Positions 27,990 through 38,413 are shown, counted from the stretch's first letter. The stretch: 64,000 nucleotides of DNA from Lactiplantibacillus songbeiensis (GCF_005405125.1 NZ_BJDL01000006.1:93497-157496); one strand, 5' to 3'. Program-made: numbers and translations. Notes: generated from the letters alone by a model not told the origin.

Positions 27990-30900
27990 ATGTCCTATAT
28001 TCCGTTGCAAGTGATGAGTACCTTCAGCTTGCTGCAAAGTACCAGCACGATCCAGGCCTTAGTCCAAACGGCGCAACAACAAGGTTATCCAGCCTTGGCT
28101 TTGACCGATATCGATGTGATGTACGGCAGTGTCGACTTTTATAACGCGTGTCGTCAAGCGGGTCTTAATCCGATTTTGGGGATTAATTTAAAAATTAGTG
28201 GTAGCCAACTAGCTGAGCGTGAGTTTGGCTTGGTCGTCTTAGCCAAAGACTGGGCGGGCTATCAAAACTTGATGCAATTGTCGACGTTGAAACAAACCGC
28301 GACTAATGATGCTCCCTTGACGTTAGCACAAGTGACGCCACATTTAGCGCATTTGGTCGTCATGACACCGGCTAAAGATAGTGAAGTTGTAGCACTACTG
28401 ATGCAAGACCAGCCAGCCGTGGCAGCTACTTGGGTGCAACAGGTGCAAACCGCCTGTGATCCAGAGAGCTTTTATTTAGGTGTGTCCCTCGATCAATCAC
28501 CCGCATTGCGGTCGACATTAGTGGCCTTTGCCGCGCAACAACAGGTACCGATTGTGGCCCTTGACCCGGTCGATTATGTTCAAGCGACGGATTATTTTTC
28601 AGTTTCCGTTTTGCGGGCCATCGCCGGGGGCCAACAAATTGATCAGCCTGAACAGCTACAAGATGTTGCTGGGGCGCACTATTTACGGGACCCACCAACG
28701 ATTGAAACTGCATATACGGCGTTAGATTTATCGGCTGCGGTTGCAGCGACAGCGAAGATTGCGGCGGTTTGTCAGGTTGAGTTGGTCTTTCAAAAACCCC
28801 AATTACCGCATTTCCCAACGCCAGAGCAACAACCAGCGAATCGCTATCTACGTCAATTATGTGAACAAGGGTTGAAGCAGCGATTAACTGCGATGACTAA
28901 AGATTGTGATCCTCAACCCTACCATGACCGGCTAGATCATGAACTGCAAGTTATTGATCAGATGGGTTTTGACGATTACTTCCTGATTGTCTGGGATGTC
29001 ATGAATTATGCCCATCAAGCGAAGATTACGACTGGGCCAGGCCGTGGTTCGGCTGCCGGTTCACTTGTGGCCTACGTTCTTCGTATTACAGACGTTGATC
29101 CGCTACAATACGACTTATTATTTGAACGTTTCTTAAATGCGAAACGCGCCAATATGCCGGATATTGATTTGGATATTCCAGACAATCGTCGAGAACAAGT
29201 CTTGCAGTATGTGCATGATAAGTATGGCCATGACCGTGTTGCCCAAATTATTACGTTTGGGACGCTAGCAGCTAAGCAGGCATTACGCGATGTTGGCCGG
29301 GTCTTTGGGCTATCGACTTTTGAAATGAGTGACTGGAGCGGTGCCATTCCGAATCAGTTACACATTACCTTAGATCAGGCTTACCAAGCGTCGCGGCCGT
29401 TACAGAATTTAGTGGCTGATTCTAGTAAGAATCGGTTATTGTTCGAAACAGCGCGTCGGATTGAAGGCTTACCACGACATTACTCGACCCATGCGGCCGG
29501 GGTAGTTTTAAGTCAAGTCCCGTTGATTCAAATCGTGCCCTTGCAAGCGGGTAGTGAAACGATGCTGATGACGCAATATACGAAGGATACTGTAGAAGCG
29601 GTCGGTCTGTTGAAAATGGATTTCTTGGGCTTACGGAACCTGTCGCTAATGGCAAGTGCGTTACACTATGTTCAACGACAGACTGGACAACCACTGGCTA
29701 TTACGAAGATTGATCTCAATGATCCCGCGACTTTAAAGCTATTTCAAGCTGGCGATACCACGGGTGTCTTTCAATTTGAATCAGCTGGGATTCGGAATGT
29801 TTTACGCAAACTACACCCCGATAACTTTGAATTAGTCGCGGCTGTCAATGCCTTATATCGGCCCGGCCCGATGGAAAATATCGATCATTTTATCGCTCGT
29901 AAACAGGGCAGCGAGCCAGTGACCTATCCGGCGCCAGAATTACAGCCCATTTTAGGCCCAACTTATGGCATCTTGGTCTACCAAGAACAAGTCATGCAAG
30001 TGGCGGCCGTGATGGGGGGCTTTAGCTTAGGCGAAGCCGATTTATTACGGCGAGCGATGAGTAAAAAGAAAAAACAAGTCATCGATGAGATGCGCCAAAA
30101 GTTTATTGTGGGTGCAGAACAGCAGCATTTCTCCGCTGAGGTAGCGACGCAGGTCTATCAATATATTGAACAATTTGCCAATTATGGGTTTAACCGCTCA
30201 CATGCGGTGGCTTACAGTAAAATGGCGTTTGAGTTGGCCTATTTGAAAGTCCATTATCCGGGGGCTTTTTTCACGTCATTAATGAACTCCATTCTGGGTA
30301 ATGGGACAAAGCTAAAGCAGTATCTTGCGGAGGCTAAACAGCATCAAGTTAAGATTGTGCCCCCGGATATTAATCGTAGTGGGGCGTACTTTGACTGGGA
30401 TGGTCAAGCGATTACGTTTGGCTTGAGTTCCATCAAAGGATTGCGGCGTGATTTCATTAGCGATGTGATTGCGGAACGCACGGAAAATGGGCCATTTAAG
30501 AGTTTGCAGCAGTTGATGCAGCGGTTGGATGCCAAATGGTTAAAGCCGGAACTAATGACGGCCCTGATCTATGCCGGAGCCTTAGATCACTTTGGCTTGA
30601 ATCGAGCGGAATTGTTGACCGGTGTTCCAGAATTGATGTCGAGTGCTGAATTGGCCGGTAATAGTCTGAGCCTTTTTGCGTCGTTAGCGCCCAAGATTAA
30701 GAAACAGCCCGAGTTACCTTTAGGTGAACGGTTGGCTAAAGAATCGGAAGTTTTAGGTGCGTATGTTTCGGGGCATCCGGTAGAATCTTACAAATGGTTA
30801 GCTCAGCAACAGCAGACGAGTTTAGTGAGTGCGCTCAGTGTTGAGCAACGAGCGAAACTATTGGTCTATATCACGAAGATTCGCGTTATTCGTACAAAAC

Positions 30901-31340
30901 GTGGCCAACAGATGGCCTTTGCCACGGGGAGTGATCTGTCTGGAGAAATCGATTTAACGATTTTTCCGAAAACTTACGATCGCTTGCAGGCAATTTTGAA
31001 GCCAGAAACGATTGTCTTAGTTAGCGGTAAAGTCGAACAACAGCGCGGGTTGCAAGTGATCGTTGACCAATGGCAATTAGCAGATCAGTTTCCAGCACCC
31101 ACCGGCCGCTTGTTTTTACGACTACAGCCGGAACAAGCAACGGCAACGGTCCAAAAACAAATTTTAATGATTTTGCGGCGCTTCAAGGGGCCTAATCCGG
31201 TTTTGATTTATTCAGCGACGGCTCGTAAGACAGTTGAACTAAATTCACAGTATTGGGTCCGAGATAATGATGACCTGATTGGAGCGCTTACAACCTTGTT
31301 AGGTCGCGATAACGTCGTCATGAAAAGCGAAACCCCTTGA
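27990..31340 (+). CDS. dnaE: DNA polymerase III subunit alpha, DnaE type
   Basis: Replicative polymerase of the DnaE type; in Bacillota it extends primers, especially on the lagging strand, alongside PolC. It has an N-terminal PHP domain (from residue 1), the polymerase signature TGPGRGSAAGSLVAY and the catalytic PDIDLDIPD near residue 389. The finger/tau region includes FNRSHAVAYS, and an OB-fold lies near residue 960. The 1116-residue length is normal. AAAGGAGCG precedes the ATG. Confidence 0.96.
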   Translation: MSYIPLQVMSTFSLLQSTSTIQALVQTAQQQGYPALALTDIDVMYGSVDFYNACRQAGLNPILGINLKISGSQLAEREFGLVVLAKDWAGYQNLMQLSTLKQTATNDAPLTLAQVTPHLAHLVVMTPAKDSEVVALLMQDQPAVAATWVQQVQTACDPESFYLGVSLDQSPALRSTLVAFAAQQQVPIVALDPVDYVQATDYFSVSVLRAIAGGQQIDQPEQLQDVAGAHYLRDPPTIETAYTALDLSAAVAATAKIAAVCQVELVFQKPQLPHFPTPEQQPANRYLRQLCEQGLKQRLTAMTKDCDPQPYHDRLDHELQVIDQMGFDDYFLIVWDVMNYAHQAKITTGPGRGSAAGSLVAYVLRITDVDPLQYDLLFERFLNAKRANMPDIDLDIPDNRREQVLQYVHDKYGHDRVAQIITFGTLAAKQALRDVGRVFGLSTFEMSDWSGAIPNQLHITLDQAYQASRPLQNLVADSSKNRLLFETARRIEGLPRHYSTHAAGVVLSQVPLIQIVPLQAGSETMLMTQYTKDTVEAVGLLKMDFLGLRNLSLMASALHYVQRQTGQPLAITKIDLNDPATLKLFQAGDTTGVFQFESAGIRNVLRKLHPDNFELVAAVNALYRPGPMENIDHFIARKQGSEPVTYPAPELQPILGPTYGILVYQEQVMQVAAVMGGFSLGEADLLRRAMSKKKKQVIDEMRQKFIVGAEQQHFSAEVATQVYQYIEQFANYGFNRSHAVAYSKMAFELAYLKVHYPGAFFTSLMNSILGNGTKLKQYLAEAKQHQVKIVPPDINRSGAYFDWDGQAITFGLSSIKGLRRDFISDVIAERTENGPFKSLQQLMQRLDAKWLKPELMTALIYAGALDHFGLNRAELLTGVPELMSSAELAGNSLSLFASLAPKIKKQPELPLGERLAKESEVLGAYVSGHPVESYKWLAQQQQTSLVSALSVEQRAKLLVYITKIRVIRTKRGQQMAFATGSDLSGEIDLTIFPKTYDRLQAILKPETIVLVSGKVEQQRGLQVIVDQWQLADQFPAPTGRLFLRLQPEQATATVQKQILMILRRFKGPNPVLIYSATARKTVELNSQYWVRDNDDLIGALTTLLGRDNVVMKSETP

Positions 31341-31342
31341 TG

Positions 31343-31356
31343 TAACAGCGTTTTCA
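31343..31356 (+). promoter_or_regulatory. cre-like site upstream of pfkA
   Basis: TAACAGCGTTTTCA matches the cre consensus TGWAANCGNTNWCA at 12 of 14 positions. It lies about 25 bases upstream of the -35, a position compatible with activation by CcpA, as known for glycolytic operons in lactic acid bacteria. Confidence 0.6.
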
Positions 31357-31380
31357 CGGGGATTTAATTTCAAAAAATAA

Positions 31381-31409
31381 CAGACAAGTTTTATGAAAAG
31401 TGTTAAAAT
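31381..31409 (+). promoter_or_regulatory. Promoter of pfkA-pyk
   Basis: CAGACA (31381-31386), 17 bases, TAAAAT (31404-31409), with TGT before the -10. The weak -35 fits an activator-dependent promoter. Confidence 0.7.
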
Positions 31410-31453
31410 CACTTATGGAGTTACGAACTCAATTTATTGCCTGAGGTGAAAAA

Positions 31454-32416
31454 ATGAAACGCATTGGTATTTTAACCAGTGGCGGCGACGCTCCTGGTAT
31501 GAATGCGGCCGTTCGTGCGGTTGCTCGTAAAGCAATGGCCGAAGGGTTAGAAGCATACGGCATCAATTACGGCTTTGCCGGATTAGTTGCTGGTGACATT
31601 CATAAATTAGTGGCTGCAGATTTAGACGACGTGGTTAATGAAGGCGGCACTTTGCTGTACTCAGCCCGTTATCCAGAATTTGCACATGAAGAAGGTCAGT
31701 TAAAGGGTATCGAACAACTGAAGAAGTTCGGTATCGATGCTTTGGTCGTTATCGGTGGCGATGGTTCTTATCATGGGGCTTTACGCTTAACTGAACACGG
31801 CTACAACACAATTGGTCTTCCCGGAACAATTGATAATGACATCCCATTTACTGATTTTACGATCGGGTTTGATACGGCAGTTAACACTGACGTGGAAGCA
31901 CTTGATCGGATTCATGATACGGCTCGCAGTCATGACCGGACTTTCGTTGTGGAAGTTATGGGTCGTGGCGCTGGGGACGTTGCCATGTGGGCTGGTGTTT
32001 CGGCTGGTGCCGACGCCATCGTGATTCCTGAACTTGATTGGGACATGGAAACCATTGCCAACAAGATCAAGCACAATCGTGCTAACGGTCATCGTTGCAA
32101 CATTGTTGTTTTGGCTGAAGGTGTGATGAGTGCCCAAGAATTTGTTGAAAAGTTATCTGAATATGGTGACTTTGATGCACGGGCTAACACGATTGGTCAT
32201 ATGCAACGCGGTGGTCGTCCAACGGCTAAAGACCGGGTCATGGCCAGCAAGATGGGTGCTTATGCTATCGAACTCTTACTTAGTGGTAAGGGTGGCTTAG
32301 CAGTTGGTATCCAACACAATGAATTAGTGACGCATAACATGTTAGATCTTTTTGATTCTAAGCATGAAGCTGAATTATCATTGTCGAAGTTAAATGATGA
32401 AATCTCATTTAACTAA
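31454..32416 (+). CDS. pfkA: ATP-dependent 6-phosphofructokinase
   Basis: Phosphorylates fructose 6-phosphate in glycolysis, the committed step of homofermentation. The N-terminal [14 protein letters not shown], the substrate block GTIDNDI, and the 320-residue length are those of bacterial PfkA. TGAGGTG precedes the ATG. It is followed after 77 bases by pyk with no terminator between them, the usual operon in lactobacilli. Codon use is biased to that of highly expressed genes. Its presence suggests Embden-Meyerhof glycolysis rather than obligate heterofermentation. Confidence 0.97.
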   Translation: MKRIGILTSGGDAPGMNAAVRAVARKAMAEGLEAYGINYGFAGLVAGDIHKLVAADLDDVVNEGGTLLYSARYPEFAHEEGQLKGIEQLKKFGIDALVVIGGDGSYHGALRLTEHGYNTIGLPGTIDNDIPFTDFTIGFDTAVNTDVEALDRIHDTARSHDRTFVVEVMGRGAGDVAMWAGVSAGADAIVIPELDWDMETIANKIKHNRANGHRCNIVVLAEGVMSAQEFVEKLSEYGDFDARANTIGHMQRGGRPTAKDRVMASKMGAYAIELLLSGKGGLAVGIQHNELVTHNMLDLFDSKHEAELSLSKLNDEISFN

Positions 32417-32493
32417 ATCGTTTTATAACTATATTTAATAAAAATGACGTTATTGTCTTTTTATAAAAAACTTTCAAGGGAGAGATTTTTCTT

Positions 32494-34254
32494 ATGAAGA
32501 AAACCAAGATTGTTTCAACACTTGGTCCTGCCAGCACCGATACTGACACTATTGTTAAATTGATCGAAGCCGGCGCAAATATTTTCCGCTTTAACTTCTC
32601 GCATGGTGACCATGCAGAACATTTGGATCGTTTAAACAAGGTTCATGAAGCTGAAAAGATTACAGGTAAGACTGTTGGTATCATGCTTGATACTAAGGGT
32701 GCTGAAATTCGGACGACCGTTCAAAAAGACGGTAAGTCTGAATACAAGATCGGCGACAAGGTTCGTATCTCAATGGACGATTCATTAGAATCAACCAAAG
32801 ATAAGATTGCCGTTACCTATGATGGCCTTTATGACGATGTTCATGTTGGCGGTCATGTCCTCTTCGATGATGGTTTATTAGACATGAAGATCGACGAAAA
32901 AGACGAAGCTAACCGCGAATTGGTTACCACTGTTCAAAACGCCGGTGTTCTTGGCTCACGTAAGGGTACTAACGCTCCTGGTGTTTCTATCAACTTACCT
33001 GGGATTACTGAAAAAGACTCAAGCGATATTCGCTTCGGTTTGGATCACGAAATCAACTACATTGCTGCTTCATTCGTTCGTAAGCCACAAGATGTCTTAG
33101 ACATCCGTGAATTACTTGAAGAAAAGCACATGGAACACGTTCAAATCTTCCCTAAGATCGAATCTCAAGAAGGTATCGACAACGCCGATGAAATTCTTAA
33201 GGTTTGTGATGGCTTGATGGTTGCTCGTGGTGACATGGGTGTTGAAATTCCAGCCGAAAATGTTCCTTTAGTACAAAAGTCATTAATCAAGAAATGTAAC
33301 GCAATGGGCATGCCTGTTATCACCGCTACTCAAATGCTTGATTCAATGCAAGAAAACCCACGTCCTACTCGTGCCGAAGCATCTGACGTTGCCAACGCTG
33401 TCTTTGATGGTACTGACGCAACGATGCTTTCTGGTGAAAGTGCTAACGGTCTTTACCCAGTTGAATCTGTTGCCATGATGGCTAAGATCGACGAAAAGGC
33501 TGAAAACACCTTAGCTGAAAACGGTTCATTACAATTAAACCGTTTCGACAAGACTAGTGTGACTGAAACCATCGGGATTGCGATTGCCCGGGCTGCTAAG
33601 AACTTAGGTATCAAGACGATTGTTGCTGCGACTGAATCTGGCTACACTGCTAAGATGATTTCGAAGTACCGTCCAGATGCTGATATCTTGGCTATCACTT
33701 TTGACGAACGGACCCAACGTGGTTTGATGGTCAACTGGGGTGTTCAACCAATCGTTGCTGACAAGCCTGAAACAACTGATGATATGTTTGATTTAGCTGC
33801 TTCAAAGGCCGTTGAACTTGGCTTTGCTAAGGAAGGCGACTTGATCTTGATCACTGCCGGTGTGCCAGTTGGCGAACGCGGTACAACTAACATCATGAAG
33901 ATCCAATTAATTGGTTCTAAGTTAGCTGACGGTCAAGGTGTCGGTGACGAAACTGTCATTGGCAAGGCTGTTATCGCAACCTCTGCTCAAGAAGCTATCG
34001 ACAAGGCTGTTGAAGGCGGCGTCTTAGTTACTAAGACTACCGACAAAGACTACTTACCAGCAATTGAAAAGTCTAGCGCTTTAGTTGTTGAAAATGGTGG
34101 TTTAACTTCACACGCTGCCGTAGTTGGTATCTCAATGGGGATTCCAGTTATCGTTGGTGTTAAGGATGCTACTTCTGTGATTGCTGACGGTCAATTAATC
34201 ACCGTTGACTCACGTCGTGGGATCGTTTACCGCGGTGCTTCAAACGCTTTATAA
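32494..34254 (+). CDS. pyk: Pyruvate kinase with C-terminal PEP-utiliser domain
   Basis: Converts PEP and ADP to pyruvate and ATP. The N-terminal KIVSTLGPAS, the catalytic MVARGDMGVEIP and ATQMLDSM are clear. At 586 residues it has the extra C-terminal domain (residues about 475-586) related to the swivelling histidine domain of PEP-using enzymes, seen in NGGLTSHAAVVGISMGIPVI. This extension is typical of Bacillota enzymes. AAGGGAGAG precedes the ATG. Codons are strongly biased, as for pfkA. Confidence 0.97.
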   Translation: MKKTKIVSTLGPASTDTDTIVKLIEAGANIFRFNFSHGDHAEHLDRLNKVHEAEKITGKTVGIMLDTKGAEIRTTVQKDGKSEYKIGDKVRISMDDSLESTKDKIAVTYDGLYDDVHVGGHVLFDDGLLDMKIDEKDEANRELVTTVQNAGVLGSRKGTNAPGVSINLPGITEKDSSDIRFGLDHEINYIAASFVRKPQDVLDIRELLEEKHMEHVQIFPKIESQEGIDNADEILKVCDGLMVARGDMGVEIPAENVPLVQKSLIKKCNAMGMPVITATQMLDSMQENPRPTRAEASDVANAVFDGTDATMLSGESANGLYPVESVAMMAKIDEKAENTLAENGSLQLNRFDKTSVTETIGIAIARAAKNLGIKTIVAATESGYTAKMISKYRPDADILAITFDERTQRGLMVNWGVQPIVADKPETTDDMFDLAASKAVELGFAKEGDLILITAGVPVGERGTTNIMKIQLIGSKLADGQGVGDETVIGKAVIATSAQEAIDKAVEGGVLVTKTTDKDYLPAIEKSSALVVENGGLTSHAAVVGISMGIPVIVGVKDATSVIADGQLITVDSRRGIVYRGASNAL

Positions 34255-34279
34255 AATCGAATTTAATTTGATTGTGAAA

Positions 34280-34304
34280 AGTCGTCGCTTTGCGGCGGCT
34301 TTTT
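34280..34304 (+). terminator. Terminator of pfkA-pyk
   Basis: A 9-bp stem AGTCGTCGC/GCGGCGGCT with two G-U pairs and loop TTT is followed by TTTT. Confidence 0.85.
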
Positions 34305-34419
34305 ATATACATAAATCGGTCGTATGGCCGAGCTGAGGGGCGTTTAACGGATTAAATAGCGGCCAACTCTCGCTATCTGCCGTGTTTTCAGTTACAATTA
34401 AGGATACGTGAGGTGTCGT

Positions 34420-34878
34420 ATGGAAAGTTGGCTATTTTTATTGGCAATTTTGGTGGTCGCCTGGCTCGGTAAGAACCAGTCACTCCAAATTGCTACGCTA
34501 ATTGTGTTAGTGATCAAATTAATTCCTAACACGAGTAAACTCTTAACTACCATTGGTCAAAAAGGGATCAATTGGGGCGTCACGGTGATTACCGTGGCCA
34601 TTTTGATTCCAATTGCAACTGGCCAAATCGGTTTTCGGGACTTGTGGCATGCGTTTAAGTCGCCAGTTGGCTGGATTGCCGTGGCGTGTGGTGTTTTAGT
34701 CTCAATTCTGTCCTTTCATGGTGTTGGGTTGCTATCGGCCACACCGGAGATTACCGTGGCCCTCGTCTTTGGGACGATTATGGGTGTGGTCCTATTCAAA
34801 GGAATTGCCGCTGGACCGATTATTGCGGCTGGAATTACTTATTGTCTAATTCAAGTTTTGCATTTAAGTTTGCAATGA
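34420..34878 (+). CDS. DUF441 / UPF0756 membrane protein
   Basis: A 152-residue membrane protein of the DUF441 (UPF0756) family, function unknown. Four hydrophobic segments are seen (residues 3-18, 20-40 with the KLIPNTSK turn, 54-70 and 88-150 in two parts). The ATG at 34420 ([11 protein letters not shown]) is preferred to the GTG at 34408, with GTGAGGTG as ribosome binding site. A TACAAT at 34393 may be its -10. cvfB follows after 20 bases. Confidence 0.82.
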   Translation: MESWLFLLAILVVAWLGKNQSLQIATLIVLVIKLIPNTSKLLTTIGQKGINWGVTVITVAILIPIATGQIGFRDLWHAFKSPVGWIAVACGVLVSILSFHGVGLLSATPEITVALVFGTIMGVVLFKGIAAGPIIAAGITYCLIQVLHLSLQ

Positions 34879-34898
34879 AATTAAGGAGCAATTAATTA

Positions 34899-35786
34899 AT
34901 GGAAAGTATTATGGGAACTGTCGTTACAGCGAAAGTAACGGATGAAAATGATGACGCGTATTTTGTACAGGTCAACGGTGAAACGTTGTGGGTTGATAAG
35001 CAAGAACCTGAGAAGCCCTTACATATTGGTGGGATGTATGAAGGCTTTGTTTATGAAAATGAAGATCATCATCAACAATTAACGCGATTTGTTCCTGAAA
35101 TCTCGTTTGATCATTACGTTTGGGGAACGGTTGTCCGGACCCGGCATGATTTAGGCGTGTTCGTTGACGTTGGCTTACCTAACAAGGATTTAGTCGTATC
35201 ACTTGATGAATTGCCAACTATCAGCCGGTTGTGGCCTAAGAAGGATGACCGCTTATTGGTTAAGCTTGCGCGCGATAACAAGCAACGGCTTTGGGCAACG
35301 TTAGCCGATGCCACTTATTTTGCAGAAATCGCTACCCCATATGATCAAAATCAAGTTAAAAATGCGGATACGATGGCAACTGTCTTTCGGTTAAAGATGG
35401 CCGGGACATCCGTGATTACTGATGATGGCCATTTAGGCTTCGTTCATCCATCTGAACGGGAACAAGAACCACGGTTAGGCCAGCACGTCAAAGCCCGGGT
35501 GATTGGTCATTTACGCGATGGTGAATTGAACTTGTCATTAAAGCCACGTGGTTACGAAGAAATTGGTGACGATGCGCAGATGTTATTGGCGTCATTACAA
35601 CATCAAGCTGACCATACGTTACCATTCTGGGATAAAAGTGATCCGGAAGATATTCGCAATTACTTTGGGATTAGTAAATCGCAATTTAAACGGGCAGTTG
35701 GTAACTTATTGAAACAACGCATCATTAGCCAACAACCAGGCGAAATCAAGTTGATTGAGGTTGACGATGACCAAGCCGAGGATTAA
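34899..35786 (+). CDS. cvfB: S1 RNA-binding domain protein CvfB
   Basis: A 295-residue protein of the CvfB/YitL family, with tandem S1-like domains and a C-terminal winged helix. Residues 60-130 show the S1 pattern (WGTVVRTRHDLGVFVDVGLP), a second lies near residue 150-215 (GFVHPSEREQEPRLGQHVKARVIG), and the C-terminus has YFGISKSQFKRAVGNLLKQ. In Staphylococcus CvfB affects virulence gene expression through RNA binding; the role here is inferred. AAGGAG lies 11 bases before the ATG at 34899; 34911 is an alternative start. Confidence 0.85.
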   Translation: MESIMGTVVTAKVTDENDDAYFVQVNGETLWVDKQEPEKPLHIGGMYEGFVYENEDHHQQLTRFVPEISFDHYVWGTVVRTRHDLGVFVDVGLPNKDLVVSLDELPTISRLWPKKDDRLLVKLARDNKQRLWATLADATYFAEIATPYDQNQVKNADTMATVFRLKMAGTSVITDDGHLGFVHPSEREQEPRLGQHVKARVIGHLRDGELNLSLKPRGYEEIGDDAQMLLASLQHQADHTLPFWDKSDPEDIRNYFGISKSQFKRAVGNLLKQRIISQQPGEIKLIEVDDDQAED

Positions 35787-35790
35787 TCAA

Positions 35791-36684
35791 ATGATGCAGG
35801 ACCAGCTTGCTGATTACCTGCATTTTTTGCGTGTTGAGCGGGGACTAGTGACGAATAGCATCAAAAGTTATCAGCAGGATTTAACTGAATTCTGCCAGTA
35901 CTTGATGACGCAAAAGTTAACCACGTTTAAAATGGTCGACCGCTATGTGGTTTTGAACTACTTACAAGTGTTAGATGAAGCTGGCAAGTCACGTAATACG
36001 ATTATTCATACGGTATCGAGTTTACGAAAGTTTTTTCAGTATTTAGCGCAACAACATCAGATCGATAGTGATCCGATGCTAAAGATTGATACCCCCAAGC
36101 GGGCGCAACATTTACCGCAAGTCTTGTCGGCCCATGAAGTGGAACGTTTATTGGCGGTACCGCGACTGGATACACCGTTGGGCTTGCGTGACCGGGCGTT
36201 ACTTGAAGTGATGTATGCGACTGGTTTGCGGGTTAGTGAAACGATTAATCTGAAAATGGCTGATTTACATCTAGATTTAGGTTTGATTCAAACGATTGGT
36301 AAAGGCGATAAGGAACGGATCATTCCGATTGGTGATGTGGCGATTGATTTTGTCGAGCGTTATTTGAAGACCGCACGACCAAAATTAGCGACTCCCAAAC
36401 GGCGCAACCCGTATATCTTCTTGAATAATCACGGTGGACAATTAACGCGTCAAGGTGTTTGGAAAAACTTAAAAGCGTTAGTTAAAGCAGCTGGGATTGA
36501 GAAAAATGTGACACCGCATACGTTGCGGCATTCGTTCGCAACTCATATCTTAGAAAATGGGGCCGATCTGCGAGTGGTTCAAGAATTACTGGGTCACGCC
36601 GATATTTCAACGACCCAGATTTATACGCATATTACGAAGAAACGTTTGGCGGAAGTTTATAATAAGTATCATCCCCGGGCTTAG
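35791..36684 (+). CDS. xerD: Site-specific tyrosine recombinase XerD
   Basis: With its partner Xer recombinase it resolves chromosome dimers at dif. An N-terminal SAM-like domain (residues 1-90) is followed by the catalytic domain, with arginine in ATGLRVSE, HTLRHSFATH, GHADISTTQIYTH and the terminal tyrosine. The ATG at 35791 gives 297 residues, the family length, with GAGG 9 bases upstream. Longer starts overlap cvfB. Its place before ribT-scpA-scpB matches other Bacillota, favouring xerD over a phage integrase. Confidence 0.93.
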   Translation: MMQDQLADYLHFLRVERGLVTNSIKSYQQDLTEFCQYLMTQKLTTFKMVDRYVVLNYLQVLDEAGKSRNTIIHTVSSLRKFFQYLAQQHQIDSDPMLKIDTPKRAQHLPQVLSAHEVERLLAVPRLDTPLGLRDRALLEVMYATGLRVSETINLKMADLHLDLGLIQTIGKGDKERIIPIGDVAIDFVERYLKTARPKLATPKRRNPYIFLNNHGGQLTRQGVWKNLKALVKAAGIEKNVTPHTLRHSFATHILENGADLRVVQELLGHADISTTQIYTHITKKRLAEVYNKYHPRA

Positions 36685-36702
36685 TTAGACAGGAGGTTGC
36701 GG

Positions 36703-37083
36703 ATGCTCGTTAAATATCGAAAAGATTATGAGAAAGTGGCTATGGGTTTACTGTCGTTTATTCCGGACTTTAAGGATCTCGCCCATTTACAGACTGAGAT
36801 GCAGTGGTATCAAGCAACTAGCAATCATCAGTTGTTTTTGTGGCGCCGGCCTGACGGTGATTTTAGTGGGGTGATTGGGATTGAAGTCGGTTCCGACTTC
36901 GTCTTGGTCCATCACGATTCATTGTCACCAGAAGAACGCAATCCGGCCAATCAACGCCAGATGCTGGATGAATTGGCCGCATTATTTCCAGATAAACGCG
37001 TGATGGGCACTTTAGAGATGGCCCCAATTATTGGTGAATGGGAGCGCAATCGTGACAAACAACAAACAACCGATCACAATTAA
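36703..37083 (+). CDS. ribT: RibT-like GNAT-family protein
   Basis: A 126-residue protein matching RibT, the acetyltransferase-like product found at the end of the Bacillus rib operon and upstream of scpA. The start MLVKYRKDYEKVAMGLLSFIPD is characteristic, as is LFLWRRPDGDFSGVIGIE. The C-terminal acetyl-CoA region is short. A perfect AGGAGG is 6 bases before the ATG. No riboflavin biosynthesis genes are nearby, so it is retained apart from its usual pathway. Its reaction is unknown. The frame overlaps scpA by 32 bases. Confidence 0.82.
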   Translation: MLVKYRKDYEKVAMGLLSFIPDFKDLAHLQTEMQWYQATSNHQLFLWRRPDGDFSGVIGIEVGSDFVLVHHDSLSPEERNPANQRQMLDELAALFPDKRVMGTLEMAPIIGEWERNRDKQQTTDHN

Positions 37084-37813
37084 AATTTCAGAATTTGAAG
37101 GGCCGCTAGATTTATTACTGCATTTGATTCGGCAAAACAAGATGGATATCTATGATATTCCGATTGCCGATATTACGCAGCAGTATTTAGACTATTTACA
37201 TTCGATGCAAGCGTTGCAATTAGATATCGCCGGCGATTACCTAGTGATGGCGGCAACTTTGATGACGATTAAGAGTCGTTATTTGTTGCCACAAACTATA
37301 CCGGATCCTGAAGAAGACGACAGTGACGCTGAAGATCCACGGGATTCGTTAGTTGCTGAATTGTTGGCTTATAAAGTCTATCAAGAAGCTGCGGGGGAAC
37401 TACGAGTCAAAGAGCAAGCCCGGCATCAGCATTTTACGCGCGGGGCAATGCTAGTACCCGCAGATGTCGCGACACCGACGTTAACGGCAGGCATTACGGT
37501 CGCTGACTTGCAAGCAGCCTTTCGTCAATTGGTCGCTAAGCGTCGCCGAGCCCGCCCATTGACGCGCACGGTCACGGCTGATCCAATTAATATTGAAGAC
37601 CGAATGCAGCAAATTACGACCCAATTAACGCAACATCCCCATGAGACGGATTTTACGGCGCTATTTACGGCCGATGCAAGCGACGAGATGCTGGTCACCA
37701 CCTTTATGGCCGTGCTAGAATTAACGAAACAAGCCCGGGTCACCCTCGTGCAAGCAACCGTCATGGGACCGATTCAGTTATATTTACGACAGGATGAACA
37801 AGATGACAAATAG
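37052..37813 (+). CDS. scpA: Segregation and condensation protein A
   Basis: Kleisin subunit of the SMC-ScpA-ScpB complex, linking the two SMC heads. The N-terminus [24 protein letters not shown] is diagnostic. The C-terminal winged helix region holds [20 protein letters not shown] at 37052 ([13 protein letters not shown]) has GGGAG 7 bases before it and gives 253 residues. It overlaps both ribT and scpB, indicating coupled translation. Confidence 0.95.
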   Translation: MTNNKQPITIKISEFEGPLDLLLHLIRQNKMDIYDIPIADITQQYLDYLHSMQALQLDIAGDYLVMAATLMTIKSRYLLPQTIPDPEEDDSDAEDPRDSLVAELLAYKVYQEAAGELRVKEQARHQHFTRGAMLVPADVATPTLTAGITVADLQAAFRQLVAKRRRARPLTRTVTADPINIEDRMQQITTQLTQHPHETDFTALFTADASDEMLVTTFMAVLELTKQARVTLVQATVMGPIQLYLRQDEQDDK

Positions 37814-38411
37814 TGAACAGATTGAAGGCTTGCTCTTTGTAGCAGGCGATGAAGGAATTACGGTGGCAGAGATTGAACATGCAACCGGGTTTGCGAAACC
37901 AGCAATTAATACCCTGTTAACGGAGTTAGCCGCAAAATATGCACAGGATGCGGACAGTGCGTTGATGATTTTGTCAACGGCTAATACGTACCGGTTGGCG
38001 ACTAAGTCAGACGTTGCGGGTATTTTAAAGAAATATTTTGAAGCCCCTTTATCAACAAGTTTATCGCAAGCATCGTTAGAAGTTTTGGCAATCATTGCCT
38101 ATCGCCAACCACTGACTCGCATTGAGATCGATGAGATCCGTGGGGTTCAAAGTGGGTCGACGATTCAAAAGCTCGTATTACGTCAATTAGTGACGGAGAC
38201 CGGTCGTTTAAGCGAACCTGGTCGCCCCATTCTATATGGCACGACGGAACTGTTTTTGGACTACTTTGGCTTAAAGTCGTTAGATGACTTACCAGCGATT
38301 GATTTGGCAGCATTAACCGATACGGAACATCCCGCGCCAGAGACTGATTTATTTTTAACAGCCTTTCAGGATAAACTAGCGGGAATGGACCACCAAGAGA
38401 GCGAGGAATAA
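37803..38411 (+). CDS. scpB: Segregation and condensation protein B
   Basis: Winged-helix partner that binds ScpA as a dimer in the condensin complex. The blocks [19 protein letters not shown] and [23 protein letters not shown] are typical. The ATG at 37803 has AGGA 8 bases upstream; 37794 is also possible. The start overlaps the scpA end. rluB follows 2 bases after the stop. Confidence 0.95.
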   Translation: MTNSEQIEGLLFVAGDEGITVAEIEHATGFAKPAINTLLTELAAKYAQDADSALMILSTANTYRLATKSDVAGILKKYFEAPLSTSLSQASLEVLAIIAYRQPLTRIEIDEIRGVQSGSTIQKLVLRQLVTETGRLSEPGRPILYGTTELFLDYFGLKSLDDLPAIDLAALTDTEHPAPETDLFLTAFQDKLAGMDHQESEE

Positions 38412-38413
38412 TA

